Assembly (NCBI GenBank): GCA_024275235.1
Contig: JAJRZN010000147.1
Coordinates: 1-41,360, forward strand
DNA length: 41,360 nucleotides
From: Deltaproteobacteria bacterium
GTDB taxonomy: Bacteria > Desulfobacterota > Desulfobulbia > Desulfobulbales > VMSU01
Direction: 5' to 3'
The position numbers and the translations under genes are program-made. This document shows positions 24,431 through 35,084 of the stretch, in pieces (within the stretch, counting starts at the first letter, position 1; every line of letters starts with the position of its first letter). The notes beneath the pieces were generated by a model. The model saw nothing but the letters and a program-made list of their open reading frames with translations, did not search any database and had not been told where the DNA came from.

Positions 24431-26491
24431 ATGCTTAAGCAACTTGGGAAAAGGTTTTTGGCCGTAAGTTCGGCTGCCGGCTTTTCCGTGATGCTGATTG
24501 CCGCGGTGGTGGGCTCCATGACGGGCCTGGCAGCGGTCTTCTTTATTAACCTTATTGCCTGGATTCAGGTGGAGTTCTATCACGGGGCGGGATATTTTCT
24601 GCCCTTTGCCGGTAATTTTTCTTATATAATTATTCCTGTTCTCGGGGCCTTAACCGTGGGGCCGCTCATTGCCTATTTTGCCTCGGAGGCCAAGGGACAC
24701 GGGGTGCCGGAGGTTATGCAGGCCATTACCCTGCAGGGCGGCCGTATCAGGCCCAGGGTGGCTGTTGTCAAAATTATTGCCTCAGCCCTCTGTATCGGCA
24801 GCGGCGGCTCCGCCGGCCGTGAGGGGCCTATTGTCCAGGTAGGCTCGGCCATGGGCTCAACAATAGGGCAGTGGCTGGGGCTTTCGGAAGAGAGAATAAA
24901 AAATCTGGTCTCCTGCGGGGCGGCAGCCGGGATTGCCGCCACCTTTAACGCCCCCCTGGCCGGAGTGGCCTTCGCCACCGAGGTGCTGATGACGGAACTG
25001 CATGGCCGCTTATTCGCCAATGTGGTAATTGCTTCAGTTTCGGCCAGTATTATCAGCCGGATGTTTCTTGGGGACAGGCCGGCCTTTGAGGTACCGAGCT
25101 ATGTCATGCGCTCACCCTGGGATCTGTTTCTCTATCTTCTTCTTGGAGTTTTCGCCGCTCTGGCTGGGGTAATGTTTATCTATATGCTGGATTTTGCGGA
25201 GACAGTATTTGACAAATGGCGTTTCCCCCTGGCGCTTAAACCCGCTGCCGGTGCTTTGGCTCTGGGGCTCCTTGGTCTGCTTTATGTCTATTTGCCGGGG
25301 GTTGCCCTGTATTCTCCAGAGACCTTTCACCTTGATATGCCTCTGATGGGTAATATTCCCCATATCTACGGGGCGGGTTTTCTCTTTATTGAGAAGATTC
25401 TGCAGGGTAAGGTCTCCTTTCTGCTTATATTTCTGCTTATATTTTTAAAGCCCCTGGCCACCTCTTTAACCCTGGGTTCCGGTAACTCCGGCGGTGTCTT
25501 CGCGCCCTCACTCTTCACCGGTGCTGTCTGCGGCGGGGCCTTTGGCTATCTCGCCAACCAGCTGTTCCCGGGAATTGCCGGCAATATTGGAGCCTACGCC
25601 CTGGTGGGAATGGCCGCGGTCTTTGCCTCAGCGGCCAGGGCGCCGCTTACCGCCATGCTTATTGTCTTTGAAATGAGCAATGATTATTCCCTGATTTTAC
25701 CTTTAATGGTCAGCGGGATAGCGGCAACCGCCATTTCAGCCCTGCTCTGCCCGGAGTCTATTTACACGATTAAACTTGTTAAACGAGGTATTCATTTTGT
25801 CAAGGGCCGTGACCTGGATATCATGCAGGGGGTAAGGGTTGAGGAGGTAATGAATGAGGAGCCCATTCATTTTAATATCAATCTGCCCTTCACGAACCTG
25901 TACGCGGTATTTCAGGAGACCCATTTTCATGGTTTCCCGGTGGTTGAGGACAATAAAAAATTGTATGGCATGGTTACTCTGGAGGATATGACCAGGGTAT
26001 TATCAGGAAATAACAGGATCAGTGAATTGAAGATTATTGATGTGGCCAGTGCCAATCCGGTTACCGTCTTTCCCGATGAGCCGGTATGGGCTGCTATCCA
26101 GAAGATGTCACCCCGCGACCTGTCCCGGTTGCCGGTGGTTTCAAGAGAGGACGGCGTTACACTGGTGGGTCTCATAAGCCGTAGTGATATAATCAGGGCC
26201 TATGAGGTGGGAATCATTCGTAAGCAGCGGGAGACATATGCGGCGGAACGTATGGCCCTGCGTAAGGTAAGTGATACAGCATTTGTTGACTTGCTGGTTA
26301 AAGCGACCAGTAACGCTGCCGGTAAAACTCTGGCTGAAATGCAGATTCTCAGGCGGGTGAATGTGGTGTCGGTGGAGCGGAACGGCACCGTTATTATCCC
26401 ACGGGGTGATACCAGAATTCAGGCGGGTGATCTTTTTACCTTTCTCTGCCGCCCTGAAGACGTAGATGAGTTAAAGAAATTTTTTTCCTGA
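24431..26491 (+). CDS. ClC-family chloride channel/transporter with CBS pair and TrkA-C domain
   Basis: The 686-residue membrane protein has the ClC signatures GHGVPEVM, GREGPIVQ (gating Glu), GSGNSGGVFAPS and MSNDYSLILP with the conserved Tyr. C-terminal CBS domains (~residues 475-590; VEEVMNEEPI, VASANPVTVFPDEP) and a TrkA-C/RCK-C domain (~615-686) follow, an architecture suited to ligand control. At the internal proton-glutamate position the sequence is ATEVLM, with Val as in channel-type ClCs. The selectivity-filter Ser is His (GHGVP). AAAGGGAAACT precedes the ATG. It moves anions, probably chloride; transporter or channel cannot be settled from sequence. Confidence 0.9.
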   Translation: MLKQLGKRFLAVSSAAGFSVMLIAAVVGSMTGLAAVFFINLIAWIQVEFYHGAGYFLPFAGNFSYIIIPVLGALTVGPLIAYFASEAKGHGVPEVMQAITLQGGRIRPRVAVVKIIASALCIGSGGSAGREGPIVQVGSAMGSTIGQWLGLSEERIKNLVSCGAAAGIAATFNAPLAGVAFATEVLMTELHGRLFANVVIASVSASIISRMFLGDRPAFEVPSYVMRSPWDLFLYLLLGVFAALAGVMFIYMLDFAETVFDKWRFPLALKPAAGALALGLLGLLYVYLPGVALYSPETFHLDMPLMGNIPHIYGAGFLFIEKILQGKVSFLLIFLLIFLKPLATSLTLGSGNSGGVFAPSLFTGAVCGGAFGYLANQLFPGIAGNIGAYALVGMAAVFASAARAPLTAMLIVFEMSNDYSLILPLMVSGIAATAISALLCPESIYTIKLVKRGIHFVKGRDLDIMQGVRVEEVMNEEPIHFNINLPFTNLYAVFQETHFHGFPVVEDNKKLYGMVTLEDMTRVLSGNNRISELKIIDVASANPVTVFPDEPVWAAIQKMSPRDLSRLPVVSREDGVTLVGLISRSDIIRAYEVGIIRKQRETYAAERMALRKVSDTAFVDLLVKATSNAAGKTLAEMQILRRVNVVSVERNGTVIIPRGDTRIQAGDLFTFLCRPEDVDELKKFFS

Positions 26492-26639
26492 AATCATATA
26501 TTTTTTCTTGCAACAAATCCAACTCTATAGTTAATAATAACGAGGGAAGTAATCGCTCCCCTTGTCGTTAAAGGAAATTTTAAGAGGAAAAAGCATATTT
26601 GCTTATTTTAGAAAGAATATTATTTTTAAAGGGGATCAG

Positions 26640-26912
26640 ATGAATAAAACAGAACTTGTAGCCGCGATTGCTAAATCCGCAGAAATTACCAAGGCCGATG
26701 CCAGCAGAGCTTTACAGGCCCTCCTTGATGCAATAACTACCAGCCTGGCCGATGGTGAGAGTATCGCTCTTACCGGATTTGGCACCTTTTCCGTTACTAA
26801 GCGTGCCGCCCGTACTGGCCGTAATCCCAGAACCGGTGCCGAGTTAAAGATCGCAGCCAAGACTGTGGCTAAGTTTAAGCCGGGGAAAGGACTATCTGAA
26901 GCAGTAAAATAA
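26640..26912 (+). CDS. DNA-binding protein HU
   Basis: 90-residue histone-like protein: MNKTELVAAIAKSAEITKADA, then GFGTFSVTKRAARTGRNPRTG (DNA-embracing arm) and a conserved KFKPGKGL end. It bends and coats DNA as a dimer. AAAGGGGATCAG lies upstream of the ATG at 26640; longer readings from 26562 are not supported. A promoter-like TTGCAA (26508-26513) followed by TTAATA/TAATAA with 17-18 nt spacing, and a leader hairpin AACGA...TCGTT (~26539-26570), lie before it. A terminator follows. Confidence 0.94.
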   Translation: MNKTELVAAIAKSAEITKADASRALQALLDAITTSLADGESIALTGFGTFSVTKRAARTGRNPRTGAELKIAAKTVAKFKPGKGLSEAVK

Positions 26913-26938
26913 ACTTCATAGTTTTTCTCGTTTTAAAG

Positions 26939-26973
26939 AAATCTCTCCATTGGCCATGGGGAGATTTTTTTAT
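26939..26973 (+). terminator. Intrinsic terminator of the HU gene
   Basis: AAATCTCTCCAT (26939-26950) pairs with ATGGGGAGATTT (26956-26967) with one G-U pair and a 5-nt loop, followed by a T-run. Confidence 0.88.
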
Positions 26974-27071
26974 TGTAGGGGGTAAAAATCAACATTTTTA
27001 TTGGCAGGCAAAGGTCTTATAACTTATCGTCAAAGTGACAGTGTCAGGGCAGTAAATGGACACGATCATAA

Positions 27072-28571
<1,500 letters not shown>

Positions 28572-28592
28572 TTGACCAGCTGTTTCACGTTT

Positions 28593-28630
28593 AAAAAGGC
28601 CCGTCTGAATTGTCAGACGGGCCTTTTTTC
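28593..28630 (+). terminator. Intrinsic terminator of ilvC
   Basis: GGCCCGTCTGA (28598-28608) pairs with TCAGACGGGCC (28613-28623), loop ATTG, followed by TTTTTT; A-run on the other side, so it may work in both directions. Confidence 0.92.
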
Positions 28631-28741
28631 TGTGGCAATGCGTAACTTAAATGACTTAAATGTTCGATGAGGTGAATAATTAGCCAATTTTATTATATAA
28701 TCCCAAGATTATAATAAAAATTTCCTTTCTGAAACTTTTGT

Positions 28742-28770
28742 TTGGTTTGCCATTCCTGTAATGCTATAAT
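28742..28770 (+). promoter_or_regulatory. Extended -10 promoter candidate for the chemoreceptor gene
   Basis: TATAAT at 28765-28770 is preceded by TG one base upstream (extended -10). TTGGTT at 28742-28747, 17 nt upstream, is a weak -35. It would give a ~185-nt leader. Confidence 0.5.
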
Positions 28771-28868
28771 AATCACAGTAGAACCATTACGATAAATAAC
28801 CGTATTACATTACCTCCCCCAATAAACAACGAAGTTAAAAAGCTCTGTTTCCTCCGGCAGAGTTCAGA

Positions 28869-28884
28869 CGTTTAAATTTAAACG
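28869..28884. promoter_or_regulatory. 16-bp palindrome in the chemoreceptor leader
   Basis: CGTTTAAATTTAAACG is perfectly palindromic and lies ~75 nt before the start codon. It could be a regulator site or a chance AT-rich palindrome. Confidence 0.3.
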
Positions 28885-28959
28885 CCTTGATTTGAGGCAT
28901 GTTATTAATTGTATTTGTTGACAGGAACTATTTTTTTTACAAAGAAAGAGGTTGATAAA

Positions 28960-30798
28960 ATGCTTGCAAATCTGAGATTAGGCACGAAAATTACCCTGGG
29001 CTTCGCAGTCGTCATTCTGATATTCGGCATTGTCACGCTTGTCGGCTGGCGGGGAATCACCAGCAGTTCGGAAGGCTTTAGTGTCTATCGTTCATTGGCA
29101 CGCCACTCAAATCTGACTGGCCGTTTGCAGGCAAATATGCTTATGACCCGCATGAACGTCAAAAATTTTATTATCTCCGGTTCAAAAAAAGATATTAAGC
29201 ACTATCATGAGCGTCTTGATAAAATGAAAATATTTTTGGCTCAATCCCGGGAAGAAATTAAGAACAAGGCCCGTGCTGAAAAAATTAAATTCATAGCAGA
29301 TCATATCAAAAATTATGAGGTTGGATTCAATAAAGTTGTGAAACTGAAGGCAAAACGTAATGACCTTCTTGATAATACGTTGAACAAAATTGGGCCGCAA
29401 ATGGAGAGAACTCTTACAACCATGATGAAATCAGCGGAACGGGACAATAACTCCCGCACTGCGTATATGATTGGAATAACCTTGCGTAATCTTCTGCTGG
29501 GGCGCCTGTATGTTGTAAAATTTCTTGACACCAATGGAGTAAAGGAAGTCAAACGGGTTGAGTCTGAATTTGCCGAGATGAATGATGATATTCAGAAACT
29601 GGAGCAGGAAATTATAAATCCCGAAAGCAGGCAGCTGCTTGCCGGGGTCGCAAAGAACAGGAATGTTTATTTCAACGCCTTTAAGCAGCTTGTTGCCACC
29701 ATTAATGCAAGAAATAAGATTATCAAAGGCGATCTGGACGTTATTGGCCCCAAAGTAGCAGCCCTGACGGAGCAGGTTAAGCTTGAAATCAAAGCGGAAC
29801 AGGATAATATGGGGCCCAGATTAGTCAGGCGGAATCAAAGAAATGTATGGATGATTTCTATATTCGGTCTGCTGGCAACCGTTATAGGGATTTTACTCGC
29901 CGTCTTTATTACCCGGAGCATTACCAGACCGCTTAACACGGCTATTGACTCCCTGAAGCAAGGCACCGACCTGGTTGCCGCGGCATCCGGTCAGATTGCC
30001 GGATCAAGCCAGCAACTTGCCGAAGGAGCCAGCGAACAGGCGGCAGGTCTCGAGGAGACATCTTCTTCTCTTGAAGAAATGGCCTCAATGACGAGAAGGA
30101 ACTCTGAAAATGCCGGGCAGGCCAGTGGCCTGATGAATCAGACAAACACCATTGTAGCTGAGGCCCAGAGGATGATGGATGATCTCAGAACGGCAATGAA
30201 TGAAATTTCAAAGGCAAGCAATGATACCTCAAAGATTATTAAGACCATTGATGAGATCGCCTTTCAAACTAATCTGCTGGCCCTTAATGCCGCGGTGGAG
30301 GCCGCCCGTGCCGGTGAAGCAGGGGCCGGATTTGCCATAGTTGCTGATGAAGTTCGTAACCTTGCCATGCGGGCTGCCGCCGCGGCCAAAGAGACTGAAA
30401 CCCTTATCGCTGATACCGTAAACAAGGTGGACGGCGGTAATGATCTTCTAAAAAGTTCCAATGAAACATTCTCCAGGGTTGCGGAAAGCTCAACGAAGGT
30501 AACCCAGTTGGTCAACGAAATTGCGGAGGCATCCGAAGAACAGTCTCAAGGCGTGAACCAGATCAGCAAGGCGGTATCGGAGATGGATAAGGTCGTCCAG
30601 GCCAATGCCGCGCTTTCAGAAGAATCAGCCAGTGCCTCCGAGCAGCTTAATGCTCAGGCGGCAGCTTTGAAAGATGTCACGCAGGATTTAGTTGCCCTGG
30701 CGAGAGGAAGGGGCTCCGGAGGCTCTGGCGCGGCCGCTCATCGTGCCAAAGATACATCTCTAACGGGCAATAACCTCAAACTTCCCTCACCGTCATAA
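28960..30798 (+). CDS. Methyl-accepting chemotaxis protein with helical sensor domain
   Basis: 612 residues. TM1 (~10-32), a long all-helical periplasmic region (~35-285) that fits the helical bimodular (HBM) sensor type, TM2 ([19 protein letters not shown]), a HAMP start ([12 protein letters not shown]), then the signalling coiled coil with tip [21 protein letters not shown]. It signals ligand binding to CheA/CheW. There is no C-terminal CheR-tethering pentapeptide (the end is LPSPS). I use the ATG at 28960 (AAAGAGG upstream), not 28909. The HBM call is from helical pattern and length. No che genes are in the window. Confidence 0.92.
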   Translation: MLANLRLGTKITLGFAVVILIFGIVTLVGWRGITSSSEGFSVYRSLARHSNLTGRLQANMLMTRMNVKNFIISGSKKDIKHYHERLDKMKIFLAQSREEIKNKARAEKIKFIADHIKNYEVGFNKVVKLKAKRNDLLDNTLNKIGPQMERTLTTMMKSAERDNNSRTAYMIGITLRNLLLGRLYVVKFLDTNGVKEVKRVESEFAEMNDDIQKLEQEIINPESRQLLAGVAKNRNVYFNAFKQLVATINARNKIIKGDLDVIGPKVAALTEQVKLEIKAEQDNMGPRLVRRNQRNVWMISIFGLLATVIGILLAVFITRSITRPLNTAIDSLKQGTDLVAAASGQIAGSSQQLAEGASEQAAGLEETSSSLEEMASMTRRNSENAGQASGLMNQTNTIVAEAQRMMDDLRTAMNEISKASNDTSKIIKTIDEIAFQTNLLALNAAVEAARAGEAGAGFAIVADEVRNLAMRAAAAAKETETLIADTVNKVDGGNDLLKSSNETFSRVAESSTKVTQLVNEIAEASEEQSQGVNQISKAVSEMDKVVQANAALSEESASASEQLNAQAAALKDVTQDLVALARGRGSGGSGAAAHRAKDTSLTGNNLKLPSPS

Positions 30799-30827
30799 TA
30801 GTTATTTGATAATCCAAAAAACGTCTG

Positions 30828-30868
30828 CAAAAGAGGTTCAGGGCAGCGAATAACCTGAGCCTCTTTTG
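30828..30868 (+). terminator. Probable terminator of the chemoreceptor gene
   Basis: CAAAAGAGGTTCAGG (30828-30842) pairs with CCTGAGCCTCTTTTG (30854-30868) with one non-standard pair. Only a short T-stretch follows, within the stem. Confidence 0.6.
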
Positions 30869-30972
30869 TCTCCTTGACGTATTTATTCCGTTCCGCTTCA
30901 CTCCCCCTGGCGTACAGTTATAATAAATCCTTGCCATAGTATTATATATTGTTTATATGACTACCTGGTCAC

Positions 30973-31650
30973 ATGATAAAAAATGAATTAAGCAAACCCA
31001 AACAGACCTTCCGGAATTTAACGGAGGAGAAGAGGCTGCGTATCGAAAACGCCCTGGTGGAGGAGTTCGCCCGGGAGGGGTATCGGCGGGCCAGTCTCAA
31101 TAACGTGGTGAAGAGTCTGGGGATTGCCAAGGGCTCTCTGTATCAGTATTTTGATAACAAGGAGGCTATTTTTCTTTTTGTCTTTGAGCGTTTTACCCGT
31201 CTTGTCAAAAGCATGGTGGGGAAACCATCGGCGGCTGACTGCCGGCCGGATAATTTCTGGCGGACAGTACGGCGGGTCTGGAAGGCCGGCATTATTTTTA
31301 TAGATAACTACCCCGCCTATTACCAGCTTTATCTGAACGCCCTTTTTGAGCAGGATATTCCGCGCCGGGAGGAGATTATAAGCCGGGTGCGGCTCTTCTC
31401 CATGGAATTTTTTGGTCCCCTGGCGGCCGCGGCGCGGAAAAGGGGCGGGCTGCGGCCTGATGTGCCGGTGCCGGTGGTGGTATTTATGATTGACGCTGCC
31501 ATGGATCGTTTCCTGCAGTCCTATGCCCGCTCCTACCTTGATGATGGCCTGGAACTGGCAGCGGCTGACCGGGCCAGGGCAGAGGCCGGGATGGATACCA
31601 TTATAGAGGCGCTTAAAAACGGACTTGGCGGCGGGCAGAGATCCCCATAA
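30973..31650 (+). CDS. TetR/AcrR-family regulator
   Basis: 225 residues. The N-terminal helix-turn-helix reads EEFAREGYRRASLNNVVKSLGIAKGSLYQYFDNKEAIFLFVF (~residues 29-70 as a whole), typical of TetR. The C-terminal ligand-binding region is long and helical and contains PAYYQLYLNALFEQDIPRRE. There is no clear ribosome site before the ATG. It lies directly upstream of the menaquinone genes on the same strand; the palindrome at 31658-31675 follows its stop. A role as regulator of the downstream genes is inferred from position alone. Confidence 0.85.
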   Translation: MIKNELSKPKQTFRNLTEEKRLRIENALVEEFAREGYRRASLNNVVKSLGIAKGSLYQYFDNKEAIFLFVFERFTRLVKSMVGKPSAADCRPDNFWRTVRRVWKAGIIFIDNYPAYYQLYLNALFEQDIPRREEIISRVRLFSMEFFGPLAAAARKRGGLRPDVPVPVVVFMIDAAMDRFLQSYARSYLDDGLELAAADRARAEAGMDTIIEALKNGLGGGQRSP

Positions 31651-31657
31651 CCAACGG

Positions 31658-31675
31658 CAGGGGCATATGCCCCTG
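31658..31675. promoter_or_regulatory. 18-bp perfect palindrome between tetR and mqnE (candidate operator)
   Basis: CAGGGGCATATGCCCCTG is a perfect palindrome 8 nt after the tetR stop and ~60 nt before mqnE. TetR proteins bind such two-fold sites. As RNA it could form a hairpin with 7-bp arms and a 4-nt loop, without a T-run, so a terminator is less likely. Confidence 0.45.
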
Positions 31676-31736
31676 ATTTGATTTCAGGAAATGCTGAAAA
31701 AATTTACGAATAATTTTAACAAGGGCATAAATCAAA

Positions 31737-32849
31737 ATGGAAGAACAACTAATTACAGCGGCCGGCCTGGGAGATATTTTAGATAAAATCAAGAACAGCG
31801 AGCGCCTTGACCCTGCCGACGCCCTGCGCCTGTATGAAACTGATAATATCCTGGCCCTGGGCTTTCTGGCCAATATTGTCCGGGAGCGTAAAAATGGTGA
31901 TAAGGCCTATTTTATCTATAATCAACATATAAATTATTCCAATATCTGCACCAATTTATGTAAATTCTGCGCCTTTGGCAAGGAAAAGGGGGCGGAGCAG
32001 GCCTATGAAATGAGTATTGACGAAATCCGCCGTAAGGTGGAAGAACGTCTTGATGAGCCCATTACCGAGATTCATATGGTGGGTGGGCTCCATCCCGATT
32101 TACCCTTTTCCTATTATATTGAGGCCTTGAAGGTTATAAAAAAGGTGCGTCCGGAGGTGCATATTCAGGCCTTTACCTGCGTGGAGATCGCCCATCTCGC
32201 CGAGATTAACGGCAAGTCGGTGCATGATACCCTGCTGGAACTTCAGAAAGCCGGCTTAGGCTCTATCCCTGGCGGTGGGGCTGAGGTCTTCAGCCCGCGG
32301 ATCAGGGCCCTGACCTGTGAAAAAAAATTGTCCGGCGAAGACTGGCTGAAGGTGGCCGGGATCGCGCATCGTCTGGGGATCAAGACTAACGCCACCATGC
32401 TCTACGGCCATATTGAGACCAGCGAAGAACGGGTGGAGCATCTCGCCGCTCTGCGGCAGGTCCAGGATGAGACCGGCGGTTTCATGACCTTTATCCCCCT
32501 GGCTTTTCATCCCCGGAATACGGAGATGTCAGATCTTTCCCGCACTTCGGGGATTGATGATCTGAAAAATATCGCCGTGGCCCGCTGTTTTCTCGATAAT
32601 TTCCCTCATATCAAGGCCTATTGGGTCATGATCGGTGAAAAACTGGCCCAGATAGCCCTCTCCTTCGGGGCCGATGATATGGACGGCACGGTCAAGGAGG
32701 AACTTATTACCCATATGGCCGGGGCTGAGACCGGGCAGATGCTGACCAGTAATAAGCTGGTGGCCCTGATAAAGGAGGCCGGGCGGGTTCCCGTTGAGCG
32801 TGATACCCTGTATAAAGAGCTGCGGAGGTATCAGGATGATTGCCGATAA
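31737..32849 (+). CDS. mqnE: Aminofutalosine synthase
   Basis: Radical SAM enzyme that joins the MqnA product (3-(1-carboxyvinyloxy)benzoate) with SAM to form aminofutalosine. The 370-residue protein has INYSNICTNLCKFCAF, with cluster cysteines C71, C75 and C78, then HMVGGLHPDLPF, GSIPGGGAEVFS, TNATMLYGHIET and FIPLAFHPRNTEM, the MqnE type (the neighbouring MqnC has PWPFQPDNT). AAGGGC lies upstream with long spacing. Its 3' end overlaps the next gene. Confidence 0.93.
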   Translation: MEEQLITAAGLGDILDKIKNSERLDPADALRLYETDNILALGFLANIVRERKNGDKAYFIYNQHINYSNICTNLCKFCAFGKEKGAEQAYEMSIDEIRRKVEERLDEPITEIHMVGGLHPDLPFSYYIEALKVIKKVRPEVHIQAFTCVEIAHLAEINGKSVHDTLLELQKAGLGSIPGGGAEVFSPRIRALTCEKKLSGEDWLKVAGIAHRLGIKTNATMLYGHIETSEERVEHLAALRQVQDETGGFMTFIPLAFHPRNTEMSDLSRTSGIDDLKNIAVARCFLDNFPHIKAYWVMIGEKLAQIALSFGADDMDGTVKEELITHMAGAETGQMLTSNKLVALIKEAGRVPVERDTLYKELRRYQDDCR

Positions 32850-33888
32850 GATATTAGCCGGGGAACGTATCACTGTTGCTGAGGGGCTTGAGCTGGCCGC
32901 CGATGGTGATCTGCTGCGCCTGGGCTTTCTGGCCGATGCCGTGCGCCGTCGCCTGCATCCGGAACCCCTGGTGACCTATGTTGTTGACCGTAATATAAAC
33001 TATACCGATATATGTACTTCGGGCTGTAAATTCTGCGCCTTTTTCAAGGCCCCTGATGATCCGGAGGGGGTAGTGTTAAGCCAGGATGAACTGGGCCGCA
33101 AAATAAAGGAAACCAAGGAGCTGGGCGGTACCCAGATTCTGTTGCAGGGCGGGCTGCATCCCGATAAGCCGCTGGAATTTTACGAGGAGATGCTGCGCTT
33201 CATGAAGGGGCTGGATATTCATATTCATGGTTTTTCGCCCCCGGAAATCTGGCATTTTGCCGCCCTTTCCGGCCTGAGTGTGGCCGAGGTAATTGCCCGT
33301 CTGCGCCGGGCCGGGCTGGATTCCATTCCCGGCGGCGGGGCCGAGATTTTGAGTAACCGGGTGCGTGCCGAGATCGCGCCGCGTAAATGTAACGCCGATG
33401 AATGGATAATGGTCATGGAGGAGGCCCATAATCAGGGGTTGCGAACCACGGCCACCATGATGTTCGGACACGTGGAGAGCATGGCCGAGCGCTTTGAACA
33501 TCTGCAGAGGGTACGGGATTTACAGGACAGAACCGGCGGCTTCACGGCCTTTATCCCCTGGCCCTTTCAGCCGGATAATACCGCCTTGTCTCATATCGCC
33601 AAGACCAGTGCCTTTAATTATCTGAAGATGCTGGCCCTGTCCCGGATATTCCTGGATAATGTTGATAATATTCAGGCCTCATGGGTTACCCAGGGGGGGC
33701 AGATCGCCCAGCTCTCCCTGTTTTTCGGGGCCAATGACTTTGGCAGTACCATGATTGAGGAAAACGTGGTGGCCGCGGCCGGGGTCAGTTTCCGGTTAAG
33801 CGAGAAGGAAATCCGACGGCTGGTGGAGGGGGCGGGGCTCATCCCCCGTCAGCGTTATATGGATTATCGTCTGGTGGCTGCCGGGTGA
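32836..33888 (+). CDS. mqnC: Cyclic dehypoxanthinyl futalosine synthase
   Basis: Radical SAM enzyme that cyclises dehypoxanthine futalosine. From the ATG at 32836 (GGAGG upstream) it has 350 residues; a longer reading from 32794 lacks support. NYTDICTSGCKFCAF supplies C60, C64 and C67. LLQGGLHPDKPLEFYEEML, DSIPGGGAEILS, TTATMMFGHVES and FIPWPFQPDNT fit MqnC. It overlaps the mqnE stop by 14 nt and meets the next gene at a GTGA junction. Confidence 0.93.
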   Translation: MIADKILAGERITVAEGLELAADGDLLRLGFLADAVRRRLHPEPLVTYVVDRNINYTDICTSGCKFCAFFKAPDDPEGVVLSQDELGRKIKETKELGGTQILLQGGLHPDKPLEFYEEMLRFMKGLDIHIHGFSPPEIWHFAALSGLSVAEVIARLRRAGLDSIPGGGAEILSNRVRAEIAPRKCNADEWIMVMEEAHNQGLRTTATMMFGHVESMAERFEHLQRVRDLQDRTGGFTAFIPWPFQPDNTALSHIAKTSAFNYLKMLALSRIFLDNVDNIQASWVTQGGQIAQLSLFFGANDFGSTMIEENVVAAAGVSFRLSEKEIRRLVEGAGLIPRQRYMDYRLVAAG

Positions 33889-35084
33889 GTGAAATGATCT
33901 GCTACCGGGCTCCCCTTGTGGTGCCGGTGAGCCGCGCTCCCATCCGGGACGGTGCTGTCCTGACGGTCGACGGCCGGATTGCGGCGCTGGGCAGTTTCAG
34001 CCGTCTGCGGGGGCAGGGGAGCAGGATTGTTGAACTGGGAGACAGTATAATAACCCCGGCTTTGATTAATTGTCACAGTCATCTGGAGCTGTCTCATCTC
34101 GCTGAACTTGGCCGGAAAAATTACGGGCCGGATGATGATATAACCGTCTGGATTCGTGCCCTGCTCGCCGCCAGGGGCAAGGAGGTGGATGGTGAAAAAA
34201 TTAAGGCCGCCGCAGACCTGGCCTTGAGACGTTTGAGGGTGGGCGGCGTGGTGTTGACGGCCGATATTGGCAATGTTGAGAGCGGCAGACCGCAGGTGGC
34301 TGAGTTGCCGGAGGTGATGTTTTTTCTGGAACTGCTGGGCTTTAATCCCCCGGCCGCTGACGAGGCTCTGGGCCGTTTGGAGACTTTTAATGGAGCCTGC
34401 GCGGCCCATGCCCCTTATTCCACCCATCCCCGCCTTATCAGGGCGGTGAAGGCCAGGGCCAGGGCCAGGCGGGATATTTTCCCGATTCATACGGCGGAAT
34501 CCGCCGCTGAGACGGCTTTTCTCGCTACCGGCGGCGGCCCTTTGCGGCTGTTTCTTGAGGAGCGTCTTGGCCGGTTGGATTTTTTTACTCCTCCTGGCTG
34601 CGGAGCGGTGGAGTATCTTGAGCGTTTAAAGGTGCTGGATCGCCAGACCCTGTGCGTTCATTGTGTCCATATTACCGAGACTGAGGTGGAGATACTGGCC
34701 CGGCGCGCGGCACAGGTGTGTTTATGTCCGGGCAGTAATCGTTTTCTGCGGGTGGGGCGGGCGCCGGCGGATCTGCTTTTGCGGTACGGATTGCGGCCCT
34801 GTCTCGGAACGGACAGCCTGGTGAGTAATCCTTCACTTGATCTCTGGCGGGAGATGCGTTTGCTCCAGGAGGATAACCCCGCTCTGGCCCCGGAGGAGAT
34901 TTTTAAGATGGCTACAATCAACGGGGCAGCGGCTCTGGGACGTGAAGAATTCGGCAGCCTTGAGCCTGGTAAAGACGCCCGGATGTTAGCGGTGCGTTGT
35001 GAACGGCTGCCCGGAGATATATTCTCTTTTCTGGTCAGCGGCGAACATCAGGCCGTGTGGCTGGAGGATTACAATGGCTCTTGA
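33885..35084 (+). CDS. mqnX: Aminofutalosine deaminase-type amidohydrolase
   Basis: 399 residues of the cytosine deaminase/chlorohydrolase-type amidohydrolase family. Metal site residues are visible: NCHSHLE (H64, H66), the middle His in HAPYSTH or HTAES, CVHCVH, and LGTDS near residue 308. In this gene setting it most likely deaminates aminofutalosine to futalosine, so the pathway here would need MqnB rather than MTAN hydrolysis. Function is inferred from family and position. GTG at 33885 overlaps the mqnC stop (GTGA); ATG at 33894 is an alternative start. Confidence 0.83.
   Translation: MSEMICYRAPLVVPVSRAPIRDGAVLTVDGRIAALGSFSRLRGQGSRIVELGDSIITPALINCHSHLELSHLAELGRKNYGPDDDITVWIRALLAARGKEVDGEKIKAAADLALRRLRVGGVVLTADIGNVESGRPQVAELPEVMFFLELLGFNPPAADEALGRLETFNGACAAHAPYSTHPRLIRAVKARARARRDIFPIHTAESAAETAFLATGGGPLRLFLEERLGRLDFFTPPGCGAVEYLERLKVLDRQTLCVHCVHITETEVEILARRAAQVCLCPGSNRFLRVGRAPADLLLRYGLRPCLGTDSLVSNPSLDLWREMRLLQEDNPALAPEEIFKMATINGAAALGREEFGSLEPGKDARMLAVRCERLPGDIFSFLVSGEHQAVWLEDYNGS

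Noticed and set aside
28780-28800. Sigma-28 (flagellar) promoter for the chemoreceptor gene
   Set aside because: TACGATAA resembles GCCGATAA, but the matching -35 region is poor; the extended -10 promoter just upstream is the better candidate.
28840-28868. c-di-GMP riboswitch before the chemoreceptor gene
   Set aside because: CTCCGG and a short CTCTG/CAGAG hairpin are present, but the conserved core of the class I aptamer is not.
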